In this document: positions 50,310 through 58,773 of the stretch, in pieces
How the letters are laid out: the number at the start of each line of letters is the position of its first letter
Numbering within the stretch: the first letter of the stretch is position 1
Source of the DNA: DASRFA01 sp035651755
GTDB taxonomy: Bacteria; Desulfobacterota; Binatia; UBA12015
Direction of reading: 5' to 3'
Assembly (NCBI GenBank): GCA_035651755.1
Contig: DASRFA010000001.1
Span: forward strand, 1 to 64,000
DNA length: 64,000 nt
Program-made: the position numbers and the translations under genes
The notes under the pieces: generated by a model
Told to the model about the DNA's origin: nothing
Databases searched by the model: none
The model's input: only the letters and a program-made list of their open reading frames with translations

Positions 50310-51281
50310 ATGACGCGACGGCCGGAGTTCCGCGAAGGTCTCACGCAGATCGCGAACGGCGTCTACGCCTATCTCCAGCCCGACGGCGGCCTCGGGCTCT
50401 CGAACGCCGGTCTCGTCGCGCCGCGCTCGCCCGCCGGCGGCGACGGCCGCGGCGCCCTCCTCGTCGACACCTTCTTCGACCTGCCGCACACGCAGCGCCT
50501 CCTCGACGCGGTCGCGCGCGAGGTGCGGACGCCGATCGGACGCGTGCTCAACACCCACTACAACGGCGACCACTGCTGGGGGAACCAGCTCGTCCGCGGC
50601 GCCGAGATCATCGGCCACCGCTCCGTGCCCGCCGACATGGCGAAGGTCCCACCCGCCGCGCTGCAGGCGCTCCGCGACGCGCCCGACACGGTGCCGGCCG
50701 CGCGCGCTCTCCGCGCCGGCCTCGCGCGCTTCGACTTCAGCGGCATCGAGCTCACGCCGCCGACGACCCTGCTGGACGAGCGCTTGACGCTCGACGTCGG
50801 CGGCACCGCGGTCGAGCTGATGCACGTCGGCCCGGCGCACACGACCGGCGACGTCATCGCGTACCTGCCGGACGACGGCATCGTGTTCACGGGCGACGTG
50901 CTCTTCCGCCTGTGCGCGCCGATCGGCTGGGAAGGGACGTTCGCGAACTGGATCGCGGCGCTCGAGCGCATTGCGGCGCTCGACGCCGACACGATCGTAC
51001 CCGGACACGGCCCCGTGTGCGGCGAGGAAGGTCCCCTCGAGATGCGCGACTACCTCGCCTACGTGCGCGCCGAGAGCCGCGCGCACTTCGACGCCGGGCG
51101 ATCGATCGCCGAGGCCGCCGCGCAGATCGACCTCGGGCCCTACGCCGGCTGGCTCGAATCCGAGCGCATCGTGTTCCAGATCGACCGCGCGTATCGCGAG
51201 TTCCGGGGCGAGCCCTTCGACGCGCCCGTCGACTTCGTGCGGCTCGCCGGTGCGATGGCGGAGCTCTCGCAGCGGCACTGA
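50310..51281 (+). CDS. Metallo-beta-lactamase-fold hydrolase
   Basis: 323 residues, with GAGGAGGA before the ATG. The metal site LNTHYNGDHCWGN (His-x-x-x-Asp-His variant), VGPAHTTGD and PGHGPV are the motifs of the SoxH/alkylsulfatase-like branch of the MBL fold; the canonical HxHxDH first His-x-His pair is written THYNGDH. No export signal is seen. It starts 100 bp from the divergent SRAP gene and converges on dtd. The substrate could be a thioester or lactone; not determinable. Confidence 0.85.
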   Translation: MTRRPEFREGLTQIANGVYAYLQPDGGLGLSNAGLVAPRSPAGGDGRGALLVDTFFDLPHTQRLLDAVAREVRTPIGRVLNTHYNGDHCWGNQLVRGAEIIGHRSVPADMAKVPPAALQALRDAPDTVPAARALRAGLARFDFSGIELTPPTTLLDERLTLDVGGTAVELMHVGPAHTTGDVIAYLPDDGIVFTGDVLFRLCAPIGWEGTFANWIAALERIAALDADTIVPGHGPVCGEEGPLEMRDYLAYVRAESRAHFDAGRSIAEAAAQIDLGPYAGWLESERIVFQIDRAYREFRGEPFDAPVDFVRLAGAMAELSQRH

Positions 51282-51288
51282 CCGATCG

Positions 51289-51738
51289 TCAGAAGCGGCC
51301 CTCGGTGTCGATCAGAAGCGTGACGGGCCCGTCGTTCACGAGCGCGACCCGCATCGTCGCCCCGAAGCGCCCTTCCGCCGTCGGAACGCCGAGCGCGCGC
51401 ACCGCGGAGACGAACTCGCGGTAGAGCGGCTCCGCGGCCGACGCGGCCGCCGCGCGGCTCCACGAGGGACGCCGGCCGGATCGGCAATCGCCCCACAGCG
51501 TGAACTGCGACACGACGAGCATCGCGCCGCCGACTTCGCGGAGCGCGAGGTTCATGCGTCCCGCCGCGTCGTCGAAGATGCGGAGCGCGGCGACGCGCTC
51601 GGCGAAGCCACGCGCGACCGCGGCATCGTCCTCGCGCGCGACGCCGAGGAGCACGAGCATGCCGGTGCCGATGGCGCCGACGACCTCGTCGCCCACGCGC
51701 ACCGACGCTTCGCTCACGCGCTGGACGACCGCTCTCAT
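51289..51738 (-). CDS. dtd: D-aminoacyl-tRNA deacylase
   Basis: 149 residues, the standard length. MRAVVQRVSEASVRV, VVSQFTLWGD (the SQFTL active-site motif) and NDGPVTLLID (Gly-cisPro motif region) are all in place. It hydrolyses D-amino acids from tRNA, for proofreading. The zinc-ribbon gene lies 31 bp upstream in the same direction and may be co-transcribed. Confidence 0.95.
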   Translation of the reverse strand: MRAVVQRVSEASVRVGDEVVGAIGTGMLVLLGVAREDDAAVARGFAERVAALRIFDDAAGRMNLALREVGGAMLVVSQFTLWGDCRSGRRPSWSRAAAASAAEPLYREFVSAVRALGVPTAEGRFGATMRVALVNDGPVTLLIDTEGRF

Positions 51739-51769
51739 CGCGCCGTGCGCCGACGATCGCGATCCGCGG

Positions 51770-51946
51770 TCACACCGTGTCGATGCAGGTTCGAAGAAAC
51801 CCGCAGCGCCGGCAGAGCCACTTGCAGTGGCCCATCGCGATCATCGGCGATCCGCAGGCGTCGCAGCGCGTGTCGTGCGGCGTCGCCTCCGCCGAGCTGC
51901 GGCGGCCGCCGATCTCCTCCTCCGCATCTCGTCGCACTCGATCCTC
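51770..51946 (-). CDS. Small zinc-ribbon protein
   Basis: About 58 residues if started at the GTG at 51946; an ATG at 52069 gives 99 residues but adds an Arg-rich leader without homology. Two CxxC pairs (TRCDACGSP and LCRRCGFLRTC) plus a HCK triplet make a treble-clef or zinc-ribbon module. Comparable tiny proteins with HCK and CPNCG-type ends occur widely in these bacterial groups. Function unknown. It precedes dtd on the same strand. Confidence 0.6.
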   Translation of the reverse strand, partial: EDRVRRDAEEEIGGRRSSAEATPHDTRCDACGSPMIAMGHCKWLCRRCGFLRTCIDTV

Positions 51947-52246
51947 CACCGAGCACCGCCGGTGCCGGTCCTGCCATCCCCCCGGAGTCGCGTCAAACGG
52001 CGCTTCGTCTGCACGTGACCGTCCTCGGCGCGACGCAGAAAGTACAGCGGAGCGCGATCGGACGGGCACGGTTTACAAGCTGCCGGCGCGGATCGCTCGC
52101 TGCTCCGGACGCGCGGGGTCGTCGACGCCCTGCGGCTCGCCCTCGTCGAGCGTCGACGCGGCGCGCCGGCGAACGAGCCGAACCGCAGCGATCGTTCGAT
52201 TCTCGGCATCGGGCTTGCTGCTCCGTCCGGTCAAGGAGGGCGTACC
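51947..52246. other. Gene-free stretch of about 300 bp
   Basis: Between the zinc-ribbon gene and the DUF4142 gene, which diverge. No supported gene. The only clear signal is the AAGGAGGG ribosome site (52233-52240) of the DUF4142 gene. If the zinc-ribbon protein started at 52069 the gap would be 177 bp. Confidence 0.4.
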
Positions 52247-52924
52247 GTGACGAGCAAGACGACCATGAAGACGCTCGCCGGCATGTTGGCGGGTACCGCG
52301 CTCGCGCTGGCGCCGGTGGCGGTCCCGGCGCAGCAGGGACCGGACACACAGCATCCCGGCGGCTCGGCCGCCGGCATCCACACCACCACCGACGCGCTCG
52401 CACCGACGGGCGAGGCCGCGAAGCGCGGGCAAGGCGACGTCCCGGCGACGATCGACGCAAAGAAGTTCCTGAACGAGGCGGCGATCGGCGGCATCGCCGA
52501 GGTCCAGCTCGCGAAGATCGCCGAGCAGCGCGCGCGCAGCCCGCAGGTCAAGCAATTCGCGCAGACCATGGACCGCGATCACTCGCGGGCGAACGAGAGG
52601 CTCGCCGAGGTGGCGAAGAAGGTCGGCGTTCAGGTCCCCGATCAACTGGACCCCGATCACCAGCAGCTCGCCGATCGCCTGACGAAGCTCGAGGCCGACG
52701 ACTTCGACGCCGACTACATGAAGGCGATGGTCGACGACCACGAGAAGGACGTCGCGGCGTTCCAGCAGGCGACCCAGTCGAAGGATACCGAGGTCGCGAA
52801 GTTCGCCGAGGAGACGCTTCCGGTGCTGCGCCGGCACCTCGAGATGGCGCGCCAGATCGACAACCAGGTGACGATGCGCGGCCCGGCGGGCACGAAGTAC
52901 GACGGCGCCCCCGACCGCGACTGA
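52247..52924 (+). CDS. Exported DUF4142 ferritin-like protein
   Basis: 225 residues from a GTG with AAGGAGGG six bases upstream. A signal peptide (about 1-28, ending VAVPAQQ) leads to a variable Gly/Pro linker and then the DUF4142 helical bundle: FLNEAAIGGIAEVQLAKIA, FAQTMDRDHSRANERL and YMKAMVDDHEKDVAAF. The paired DH and DDH histidines are typical. Family members are periplasmic or outer-membrane proteins of unknown role, often induced by stress. A very strong hairpin follows the stop. Confidence 0.85.
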   Translation: MTSKTTMKTLAGMLAGTALALAPVAVPAQQGPDTQHPGGSAAGIHTTTDALAPTGEAAKRGQGDVPATIDAKKFLNEAAIGGIAEVQLAKIAEQRARSPQVKQFAQTMDRDHSRANERLAEVAKKVGVQVPDQLDPDHQQLADRLTKLEADDFDADYMKAMVDDHEKDVAAFQQATQSKDTEVAKFAEETLPVLRRHLEMARQIDNQVTMRGPAGTKYDGAPDRD

Positions 52925-52942
52925 CCGGATTCGACAGCGTCC

Positions 52943-52980
52943 GCCCGGTGCGCGGAGGCGTCCGCCTCCGCGCGCCGGGC
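52943..52980 (+). terminator. Long GC-rich hairpin after the DUF4142 gene
   Basis: GCGCGGAGGC (52950-52959) pairs with GCCTCCGCGC (52964-52973) over a GTCC loop, and the stem extends outward with GCCCGG/CCGGGC around one T.G wobble to 17 pairs. Located 19 bp past the stop. No T-tract. Confidence 0.6.
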
Positions 52981-53142
52981 GGCGCCATCCCCATCGGGCG
53001 CCCTGCGACCCCGCTTGCATTGCTTCCATGCGACTGCGAATTTCTCCCGGTCGCGCGGGGAACCCGTCCCCGCGCCGTCTCTGCGGCGCCGACGACACCT
53101 CGTTCGCCGCCGCCCATCTCGACCAGCCCGGAGGAAGTTTCC

Positions 53143-54336
53143 ATGGCGCAGCGTGAAGCGGTGATCGTCGCGACGGCGAGGACCGGAATGGCCAAGTCGT
53201 TTCGCGGATCGTTCAACCAGACCCGTCCCGACGACATGGCCGCGCACTGCGTGCGCGAGGTCCTGAAGAAGGTGCCGCAGCTCGATCCCGCCGAGATCGA
53301 GGACGTGATCATCGGCACCGGCTTCCCCGAGGGCCCGCAGGGCTTCAACGTCGGCCGGAACGTCGCCGTCATGGCGGGTCTGCCGATCACCGTCCCGGGC
53401 GGCACCGTGAGCCGCTTCTGCTCTTCGGGCCTGAACGCGGTCGCGGTCGCGGCCCACCAGGTTCAGAACGAGGGCGCCGAGGTCACGATCGGCGGCGGCA
53501 TCGAGTCGATCACGATGCTGCAGAACGACTTCAACAAGAAGAACCTCTTCAACCCCTACCTGATGGACCACAAGCGCGACATCTACATGCCGATGGGCTT
53601 GACGGCCGAGGTGGTCGCCGATCGCTACAAGGTGAGCCGCGAGAAGCAGGACGAGTTCGCGCTCGCGTCGCAGAAGCGGACCGCCGCGTTCCAGCAGACG
53701 GGCAAGGACAAGGAAGAGATCGCGCCGATGAACGTGACCATGGAGGTCACGGACAAGGCGACGGGCACGAAGTCGCAGAAGCAGGTCACCGTCGATCGCG
53801 ACGAGTGCAACCGCCCGGACACGACCCTCGAGGGCCTGCAGAAGCTTCCCGGCGCCTTCAGGGAAGGCGGCAGCGTCACCGCCGGCAACTCCTCGCAGTT
53901 CTCCGACGGCGCGTCCGTGAACGTCATCATGTCGTACGACCGCGCGAAGAAGCTCGGCATCCAGCCGCTCGGCTTCTTCCGCGGCTGCGTCTACGCGGCG
54001 TGCGAGCCGGACGAGATGGGCATCGGGCCGGTGTTCGCGATCCCGCGCCTGCTCGAGCGCCACGGCCTCAAGCTCTCCGACATCGACCTCATCGAGCTGA
54101 ACGAGGCGTTCGCGTCGCAGTCGGTCTACATCCGCGACCGGCTCGGCATCGACCCCGAGAAGCTGAACCCGAACGGCGGCGCGATCTCGATCGGCCACCC
54201 GTACGGCATGACGGGCGCGCGCTTGACCGGCACGCTCCTCCTCGAGCTCAAGCGGCGGAAGGGCCGCTATGGCATCGTCACGATGTGCATCGGCGGCGGC
54301 ATGGGCGCCGCGGGCCTGTTCGAGGCTGCAAACTAA
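53143..54336 (+). CDS. Acetyl-CoA acetyltransferase (thiolase)
   Basis: 397 residues with a GGAGGAA ribosome site. The nucleophile is Cys93 in RFCSSGLNAV, the second conserved region is GGAISIGHPYGMTGAR, and CIGGGMGAAG near the end carries the acid-base Cys. It catalyses the condensation or cleavage of acetoacetyl-CoA or longer 3-oxoacyl-CoA. The length and the absence of a separate domain fit a degradative or biosynthetic type II thiolase, and the two cannot be distinguished by sequence here. It stands alone; a stand-alone crotonase-HCDH fusion is 47 kb away. Confidence 0.93.
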   Translation: MAQREAVIVATARTGMAKSFRGSFNQTRPDDMAAHCVREVLKKVPQLDPAEIEDVIIGTGFPEGPQGFNVGRNVAVMAGLPITVPGGTVSRFCSSGLNAVAVAAHQVQNEGAEVTIGGGIESITMLQNDFNKKNLFNPYLMDHKRDIYMPMGLTAEVVADRYKVSREKQDEFALASQKRTAAFQQTGKDKEEIAPMNVTMEVTDKATGTKSQKQVTVDRDECNRPDTTLEGLQKLPGAFREGGSVTAGNSSQFSDGASVNVIMSYDRAKKLGIQPLGFFRGCVYAACEPDEMGIGPVFAIPRLLERHGLKLSDIDLIELNEAFASQSVYIRDRLGIDPEKLNPNGGAISIGHPYGMTGARLTGTLLLELKRRKGRYGIVTMCIGGGMGAAGLFEAAN

Positions 54337-54379
54337 GCCCCGCGCGCCTCGCGCGCGGCCGAGTCGCCTCGTGCGAGCA

Positions 54380-54784
54380 ATGGGCTACTGGCTCGTCAAG
54401 CAAGAGCCGACGACGTACCCGTTCGAGCGGCTCTTGAAGGAGAAGCGGACGCGCTGGGACGGCGTCCGGAACTTCCAGGCGCGCAACAACCTGCAGGGGA
54501 TGAAGCGCGGCGACCGCGTCCTCTTCTACCACTCGAACGTGGGGCAGGAGGTGGTCGGCATCTGCGAGGTCGCGAAGGAAGCGTATCCCGACCCGACCGC
54601 CGACGACCCGCGCTGGGTGGCCGTCGACCTCGTGCCCGTGAAGCCGCTCAAGCACCCGGTCACCCTCGAGCAGATCAAGGGCGACGAGCAGCTCTCGGAC
54701 GTCGCGCTCGTCCGACAGTCGCGCCTCAGCGTGATGCCGCTCGCGAAGCGCGAGTTCGATCGCATCGTCGCGCTCGGGAAGTGA
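54380..54784 (+). CDS. EVE-domain protein
   Basis: 134 residues, one EVE domain from the start: GYWLVKQEPTTYPF, WDGVRNFQARNN, GDRVLFYHSNVGQEVVGI and the RWVAVDLVPVK strand. This PUA-like fold binds modified nucleotides in DNA or RNA, as in thymocyte nuclear protein 1. In bacteria the role is not settled. It lies 43 bp after the thiolase in the same direction. Confidence 0.9.
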   Translation: MGYWLVKQEPTTYPFERLLKEKRTRWDGVRNFQARNNLQGMKRGDRVLFYHSNVGQEVVGICEVAKEAYPDPTADDPRWVAVDLVPVKPLKHPVTLEQIKGDEQLSDVALVRQSRLSVMPLAKREFDRIVALGK

Positions 54785-54863
54785 TCGGGGACTCGCCGCG
54801 GGCGATTCCCGGCCGTGCACGGCGGGACGAGGATCGCGGACCGATCGCGCGACCGAGCGCGTT

Positions 54864-56930
54864 TCAGGCGGCGGCTTCGCCCGCCGCGGCGGCCGCGACC
54901 GGCCAGCAGTCGCGCACCTGTGCGGCCGCGCGGATCCGGGTCACGCCCTTGGTGAGGCCGACCAGGCTCGTGCTCCAGGTCCGCACCGCGGCCTCGAGCT
55001 CGCGCGTCGCCTGCGGCGACAGCTCGAAGACGAAGCGCCGCGACGCCGGCAGGCGGTACGCGGCGCTGTCGCGCGGCATGCCGTCGGCGAGCCAGCGCCG
55101 GACGTCGTACGAGAGGAGAGCGGTCGCCGGAGCGAGCAGGGTGTCGGCCGTCGTGCCGTGCGCGTGCTTGAGCTCGACGTAGCAGGCGAAGTCGCTCCAC
55201 AGGGTGTCGAAGTCCGCGATCGCTTCGCGCGCGCCGCGGCCGACGAGCAGGCGATGCGTCTCGCCGAGCGCGACCCGGCACGCGTCCGGCCAGCGGAAGA
55301 AGGACGCGATCGCGCGATACTTGTACATCAGGTTGTCGCCGATCTCGCCCGTCAGGAGGCGCGCGAAGTTCTCCTCACGCCCGTAGAATTCGACGCACGC
55401 CTCGCGCGTCGGGAAGAGCTCGTTCCGGGTCTCGCGCTCGAAGTCGGCGACGAGCCGTCCGATCGCGCCGTCGTCGCGCTCCATCGCCCGCCGCATCGCG
55501 AAGAGCCATTCCGAGCGCGCGATCCCGAACGAAAGCGCCAGCGTGACCGCGTCCTCGAACCAGCTGTTGTTCCAGAAGAGGCTGCACGCGAGGTGCACCT
55601 TCCGGGCCTCGAGGTAGTCGTCGAACGTCATCGTCCCGGTCGCGACCACGATCTCGTCGACGTCGAAGACCTTGTCGCCGCCGTAGACGCCGTAGTTCTT
55701 CGGCAGCAGGCGGAAGCGCGTGTCGAAGCGGTGGCGCCGGCGCGACTCGAGCGTCTCGAGCTCCGAGCCCTTCAGCATCATCGCCTGGAAGTTGTGCATC
55801 TCGTGCGTGCCGGAATCGAGGATGTCGGCGATGCTGCGGCGATGCGACTCGAGCGTCTCGCCCGGGAGCCCGAGGATCAGGTCCGAGAGCGAGCGCAGGC
55901 CGCGGCCGCGCACGTGGATCATGACCTGCTCGTACGCGTCCTTGCTGATGTTCGAGCGCTTGATGTTCCTCAGCGTCTCGTCGTCGAGCGACTGCACCGA
56001 CTGGTAGAGGACGAGCGCGCCGCCGACCCGCTCGAGCGACTCGATCACGCGCTCGGGGCGGTTCTTGCCGGTGGTCGCGTCGATGTAGGTCGGCCAGCCG
56101 TACTTCCGCTGCGCCTCGCCGATGAAGGCGGAGATCTCGGCGTCGCGCTCGAACATGCCGTAGTTCGAGTCCGCGATGCGGAGCATCCCCATCGCCGGCG
56201 AGCGCTCGCGGATCCGCCGGCCGATGTAGTCGATCTCCTCGCGCAGGCGATCGATCGAGAAGTAGTGGACCTTGGTGTACCAGCGGACGCCCTGCACGCA
56301 GAACGTGCACTGGAACGGACAGCCGCGGTTGGTCTCGAGGAGCGGCGCGAGGCGGCCGTCGAAGAACTCGTCGAGGCAGCCGGTGAGCCACGGCGACGGC
56401 ACCTCGTCGATCTGCGGGTGGCGCTCCCAGGGCGGAGTGCGGACGAGCGCGCCGTCGCGCCGGTAGATCGACGACGGAAGCTCGCGCTCCGCGAGCCGCT
56501 CCGGCGATTTCCCGGCGTCCAGGAACTGCCGCACGATCTCGCTCGCGACCGGCTCTCCTTCGCCGAGCACGTAGACGTCGATCTCGGGGTGCGCGGCGAC
56601 GTACGCGATCTGCCGGTCGGCCTCGAGCGGGATGTTGGGCCCGCCCATCACGACCAGGGTGTCGGGCCGGCGGCGCTTGGCGACGCGCGCGAAGTGGAAG
56701 CTCAGCGCCTCGTTCCACATGTAGTTGCTGAGCATCAGGACGTCGGGCGGCTCGCGCTCGAGCGCCTCGAGCAGGCGATCGGGGTACGCGAACAGGCGGG
56801 ACGACGCCGCCTCGGGGAGGTCGCGATCGAGCACCGCCTTCACGTACGCGACGCCGAGCGGCATGCAGTCGTTGGCCAGCACGCCGGAGAAATTGTGGCG
56901 CAGGTCAGCCAGGTAGATCGCGGCCGTCAT
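54864..56930 (-). CDS. B12-binding radical SAM protein
   Basis: 688 residues from ATG 56930 (a GGGGGGA tract precedes it). The N-terminal cobalamin-binding-like domain has VMGGPNIPLE and VLGEGEP. The radical SAM cluster cysteines are Cys204, Cys208 and Cys211 in NRGCPFQCTFC. DLILGLPGETLESHRRS is the ELP-like core motif. A C-terminal region of about 250 residues after 440 is unlike common domains, with a YELKHAHGTT-type segment. Class B radical SAM methylases and related proteins have this layout. A glycosyltransferase gene follows upstream; perhaps the two modify a surface lipid. Confidence 0.88.
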   Translation of the reverse strand: MTAAIYLADLRHNFSGVLANDCMPLGVAYVKAVLDRDLPEAASSRLFAYPDRLLEALEREPPDVLMLSNYMWNEALSFHFARVAKRRRPDTLVVMGGPNIPLEADRQIAYVAAHPEIDVYVLGEGEPVASEIVRQFLDAGKSPERLAERELPSSIYRRDGALVRTPPWERHPQIDEVPSPWLTGCLDEFFDGRLAPLLETNRGCPFQCTFCVQGVRWYTKVHYFSIDRLREEIDYIGRRIRERSPAMGMLRIADSNYGMFERDAEISAFIGEAQRKYGWPTYIDATTGKNRPERVIESLERVGGALVLYQSVQSLDDETLRNIKRSNISKDAYEQVMIHVRGRGLRSLSDLILGLPGETLESHRRSIADILDSGTHEMHNFQAMMLKGSELETLESRRRHRFDTRFRLLPKNYGVYGGDKVFDVDEIVVATGTMTFDDYLEARKVHLACSLFWNNSWFEDAVTLALSFGIARSEWLFAMRRAMERDDGAIGRLVADFERETRNELFPTREACVEFYGREENFARLLTGEIGDNLMYKYRAIASFFRWPDACRVALGETHRLLVGRGAREAIADFDTLWSDFACYVELKHAHGTTADTLLAPATALLSYDVRRWLADGMPRDSAAYRLPASRRFVFELSPQATRELEAAVRTWSTSLVGLTKGVTRIRAAAQVRDCWPVAAAAAGEAAA

Positions 56931-57032
56931 GGCTCCCCCCGACGACAACCAAGCAAAATGCCCTTCCCCCCTCAAACCATGGACCGGATCCGGCGCAGGT
57001 CGCAAACGCGCACGGGCCGCGCCGGCCGTGCG

Positions 57033-57749
57033 TCACGCGCGCATGCGACCGTCCGGCCCCTCGAGCCGCAGGCGGACGAGATCGCCGACCACGCGCACGA
57101 CGTTGTCGACGCGGAACGCCTTCGACCGCCCGCGCCGAGGCTGCAGCCGCACGCCGATCTCGACGTAGCTCCGCCCGGCCCGCAGGAGCCGCAGCACGGT
57201 CTCGGCGCCGAGAGCGAAGCTGTCGGCCATCGGCGGCAGGGCGCGCAAATCGGACGCGCGATAGACGTTGCTGCCGTTGTAGTAGAGCACGCGCTCGCCG
57301 AAGAGCCGGTTCACGAGCGCCGTGTAGAGGCGCGACAGGACGCGGCGCCGCCACGGGCGCGCTTCGGGGTTCGCGGGGTGGCAGAGCAGCATGTCGGCCT
57401 CCCCGATCCGGCGCAGCACCGCGCGCAGCGACCGGGGCTCGATCTCGTTGTCTCCCGGGATCATGACGACGTGCGCCTTCGTCGCGAGCGCGATGCCGGC
57501 CCGGAGCTTCTCCCCGAGGAGCTGATAGGCGTCGCTGTGGACGCAGCGGACGCGCGGGTCCGCCGCGGCGAGCGCTCGCACGACGTCGGGCGTGCCGTCG
57601 CTCCCGCCGTCGCGGTCGAGGCACGTGAGCGCGATCAGCTCGACGTCGGCCTGCTCCTCGTCCGCCACGTCGAGGATCCCGCGCGCGGCCGCCTCGATGT
57701 TCGCGGCCTCGTTCAGCGCCGGCATGAGGACCGTGAGCGAGGCGGGCAC
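57033..57749 (-). CDS. Family 2 glycosyltransferase
   Basis: 238 residues from a GTG at 57749. The GT-A start LTVLMPALNEAANIEAAARG and the metal-binding-like MIPGDNEIEP are seen; the DxD is replaced by GDNE. No transmembrane anchor follows. GT2 proteins of this compact form elongate O-antigen, exopolysaccharide or glycolipid chains. Its stop lies 102 bp from the start of the B12-binding radical SAM gene, so the two may be one transcript. Confidence 0.85.
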   Translation of the reverse strand: MPASLTVLMPALNEAANIEAAARGILDVADEEQADVELIALTCLDRDGGSDGTPDVVRALAAADPRVRCVHSDAYQLLGEKLRAGIALATKAHVVMIPGDNEIEPRSLRAVLRRIGEADMLLCHPANPEARPWRRRVLSRLYTALVNRLFGERVLYYNGSNVYRASDLRALPPMADSFALGAETVLRLLRAGRSYVEIGVRLQPRRGRSKAFRVDNVVRVVGDLVRLRLEGPDGRMRA

Positions 57750-57805
57750 GGGCAGGAGGATAGCGCGCCACGGCCCGAGTGCGGAGACGGCGGCGAGCCG
57801 TTCCG

Positions 57806-58738
57806 TCAGGGCCGGGCCGCCCGCGTCTTCCGCCGGCCGGTCTCGACCATCGCGAGGCGCTCGCGCTCGCGGTGGTCGTCGAGGCCGAGCAGCGCGTTGA
57901 AGTCCTCGAAGGGGTAGATGCGCTCCAGCATGCCGACCGTCGTGCCTTCGCGGCGGAGGGCGAGGAACACGTCGTCGACCGCGCGCGCCTGCGCCAGGAT
58001 CGCCGCGACCGGGAACACGATCAGGTCGAACCCGCGCTCGTGGAGCTCGCGCGGTCCGAGGAGCGGCGTGTGGCCGCGCTCGACCATGTTCGCCACCTTC
58101 GGCCCGGGGATCGCGAGCGCGATCGCGTCGAGCTCGCCGACCGACTGCGGCGCCTCGACGAAGACCGCATCGACGCCCAGGTCGCGCGCCGCCCGCCCGC
58201 GCACGATGGCCTCCTCGAGGCCGAGCGGGCCGCGCGCGTCGGTGCGCGCGACGACGTAGAGGTCGAGCGCGGGACGAAGCCGCAGCACGGCGCGGAGCTT
58301 CGCCAGCCAGTCCTTGCGATCGACGACCGCCTTGCCGGTCATGTGGCCGCAGCGCTTCGGCCAGACCTGATCCTCCAGGAACAGGCCGGCCGCGCCCGCC
58401 TGCGCGTAGAGCTCCGCGGTCCGCACGACGTTCGGAATCCCGCCGTAGCCGGTGTCGCCGTCGACGAGCACCGGCGCCGAGACGAGCCGGCAGAGGCGGC
58501 GCGCCGCGTCCGCCATCTCGGCCTGCGTGAGGAGCCCGATGTCCGGCTCGCCGAGAAGGGAAGCGGCGACGGCGTAGCCGCCCATGAAGGCGAGGGGGAA
58601 TCCCGCCTTGTCGACGAGGCGCGCCGACACGCCGTCGTAGAACCCGCCCATGACGATCGGCTCGCGGCGCGCGAGGAGTTCCCGCACCTGCTCCGCGCGG
58701 CTGCGCGGGGACGGATTCGCGGCGGCCATGGCGATCAC
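57806..58738 (-). CDS. Isocitrate lyase/PEP mutase-family protein
   Basis: 310 residues from 58738, or 307 from the ATG at 58729. The TIM barrel has VDGDTGYGG, EDQVWPKRCGHMTGK and VVARTDAR, the three signatures of the carboxyvinyl-carboxyphosphonate phosphorylmutase/oxaloacetate-decarboxylase/2-methylisocitrate lyase group. KRCGHMTGK is near KKCGHLxGK of methylisocitrate lyases. The enzyme breaks or rearranges a C-C or C-P bond of a phosphoenolpyruvate-like or malate-like substrate. The exact reaction cannot be fixed by these motifs. It lies just downstream of the Tat amidohydrolase. Confidence 0.85.
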   Translation of the reverse strand: MIAMAAANPSPRSRAEQVRELLARREPIVMGGFYDGVSARLVDKAGFPLAFMGGYAVAASLLGEPDIGLLTQAEMADAARRLCRLVSAPVLVDGDTGYGGIPNVVRTAELYAQAGAAGLFLEDQVWPKRCGHMTGKAVVDRKDWLAKLRAVLRLRPALDLYVVARTDARGPLGLEEAIVRGRAARDLGVDAVFVEAPQSVGELDAIALAIPGPKVANMVERGHTPLLGPRELHERGFDLIVFPVAAILAQARAVDDVFLALRREGTTVGMLERIYPFEDFNALLGLDDHRERERLAMVETGRRKTRAARP

Positions 58739-58773
58739 CCTAAGCGATCGCCGCGCCGGGGCTCAAACGATCG

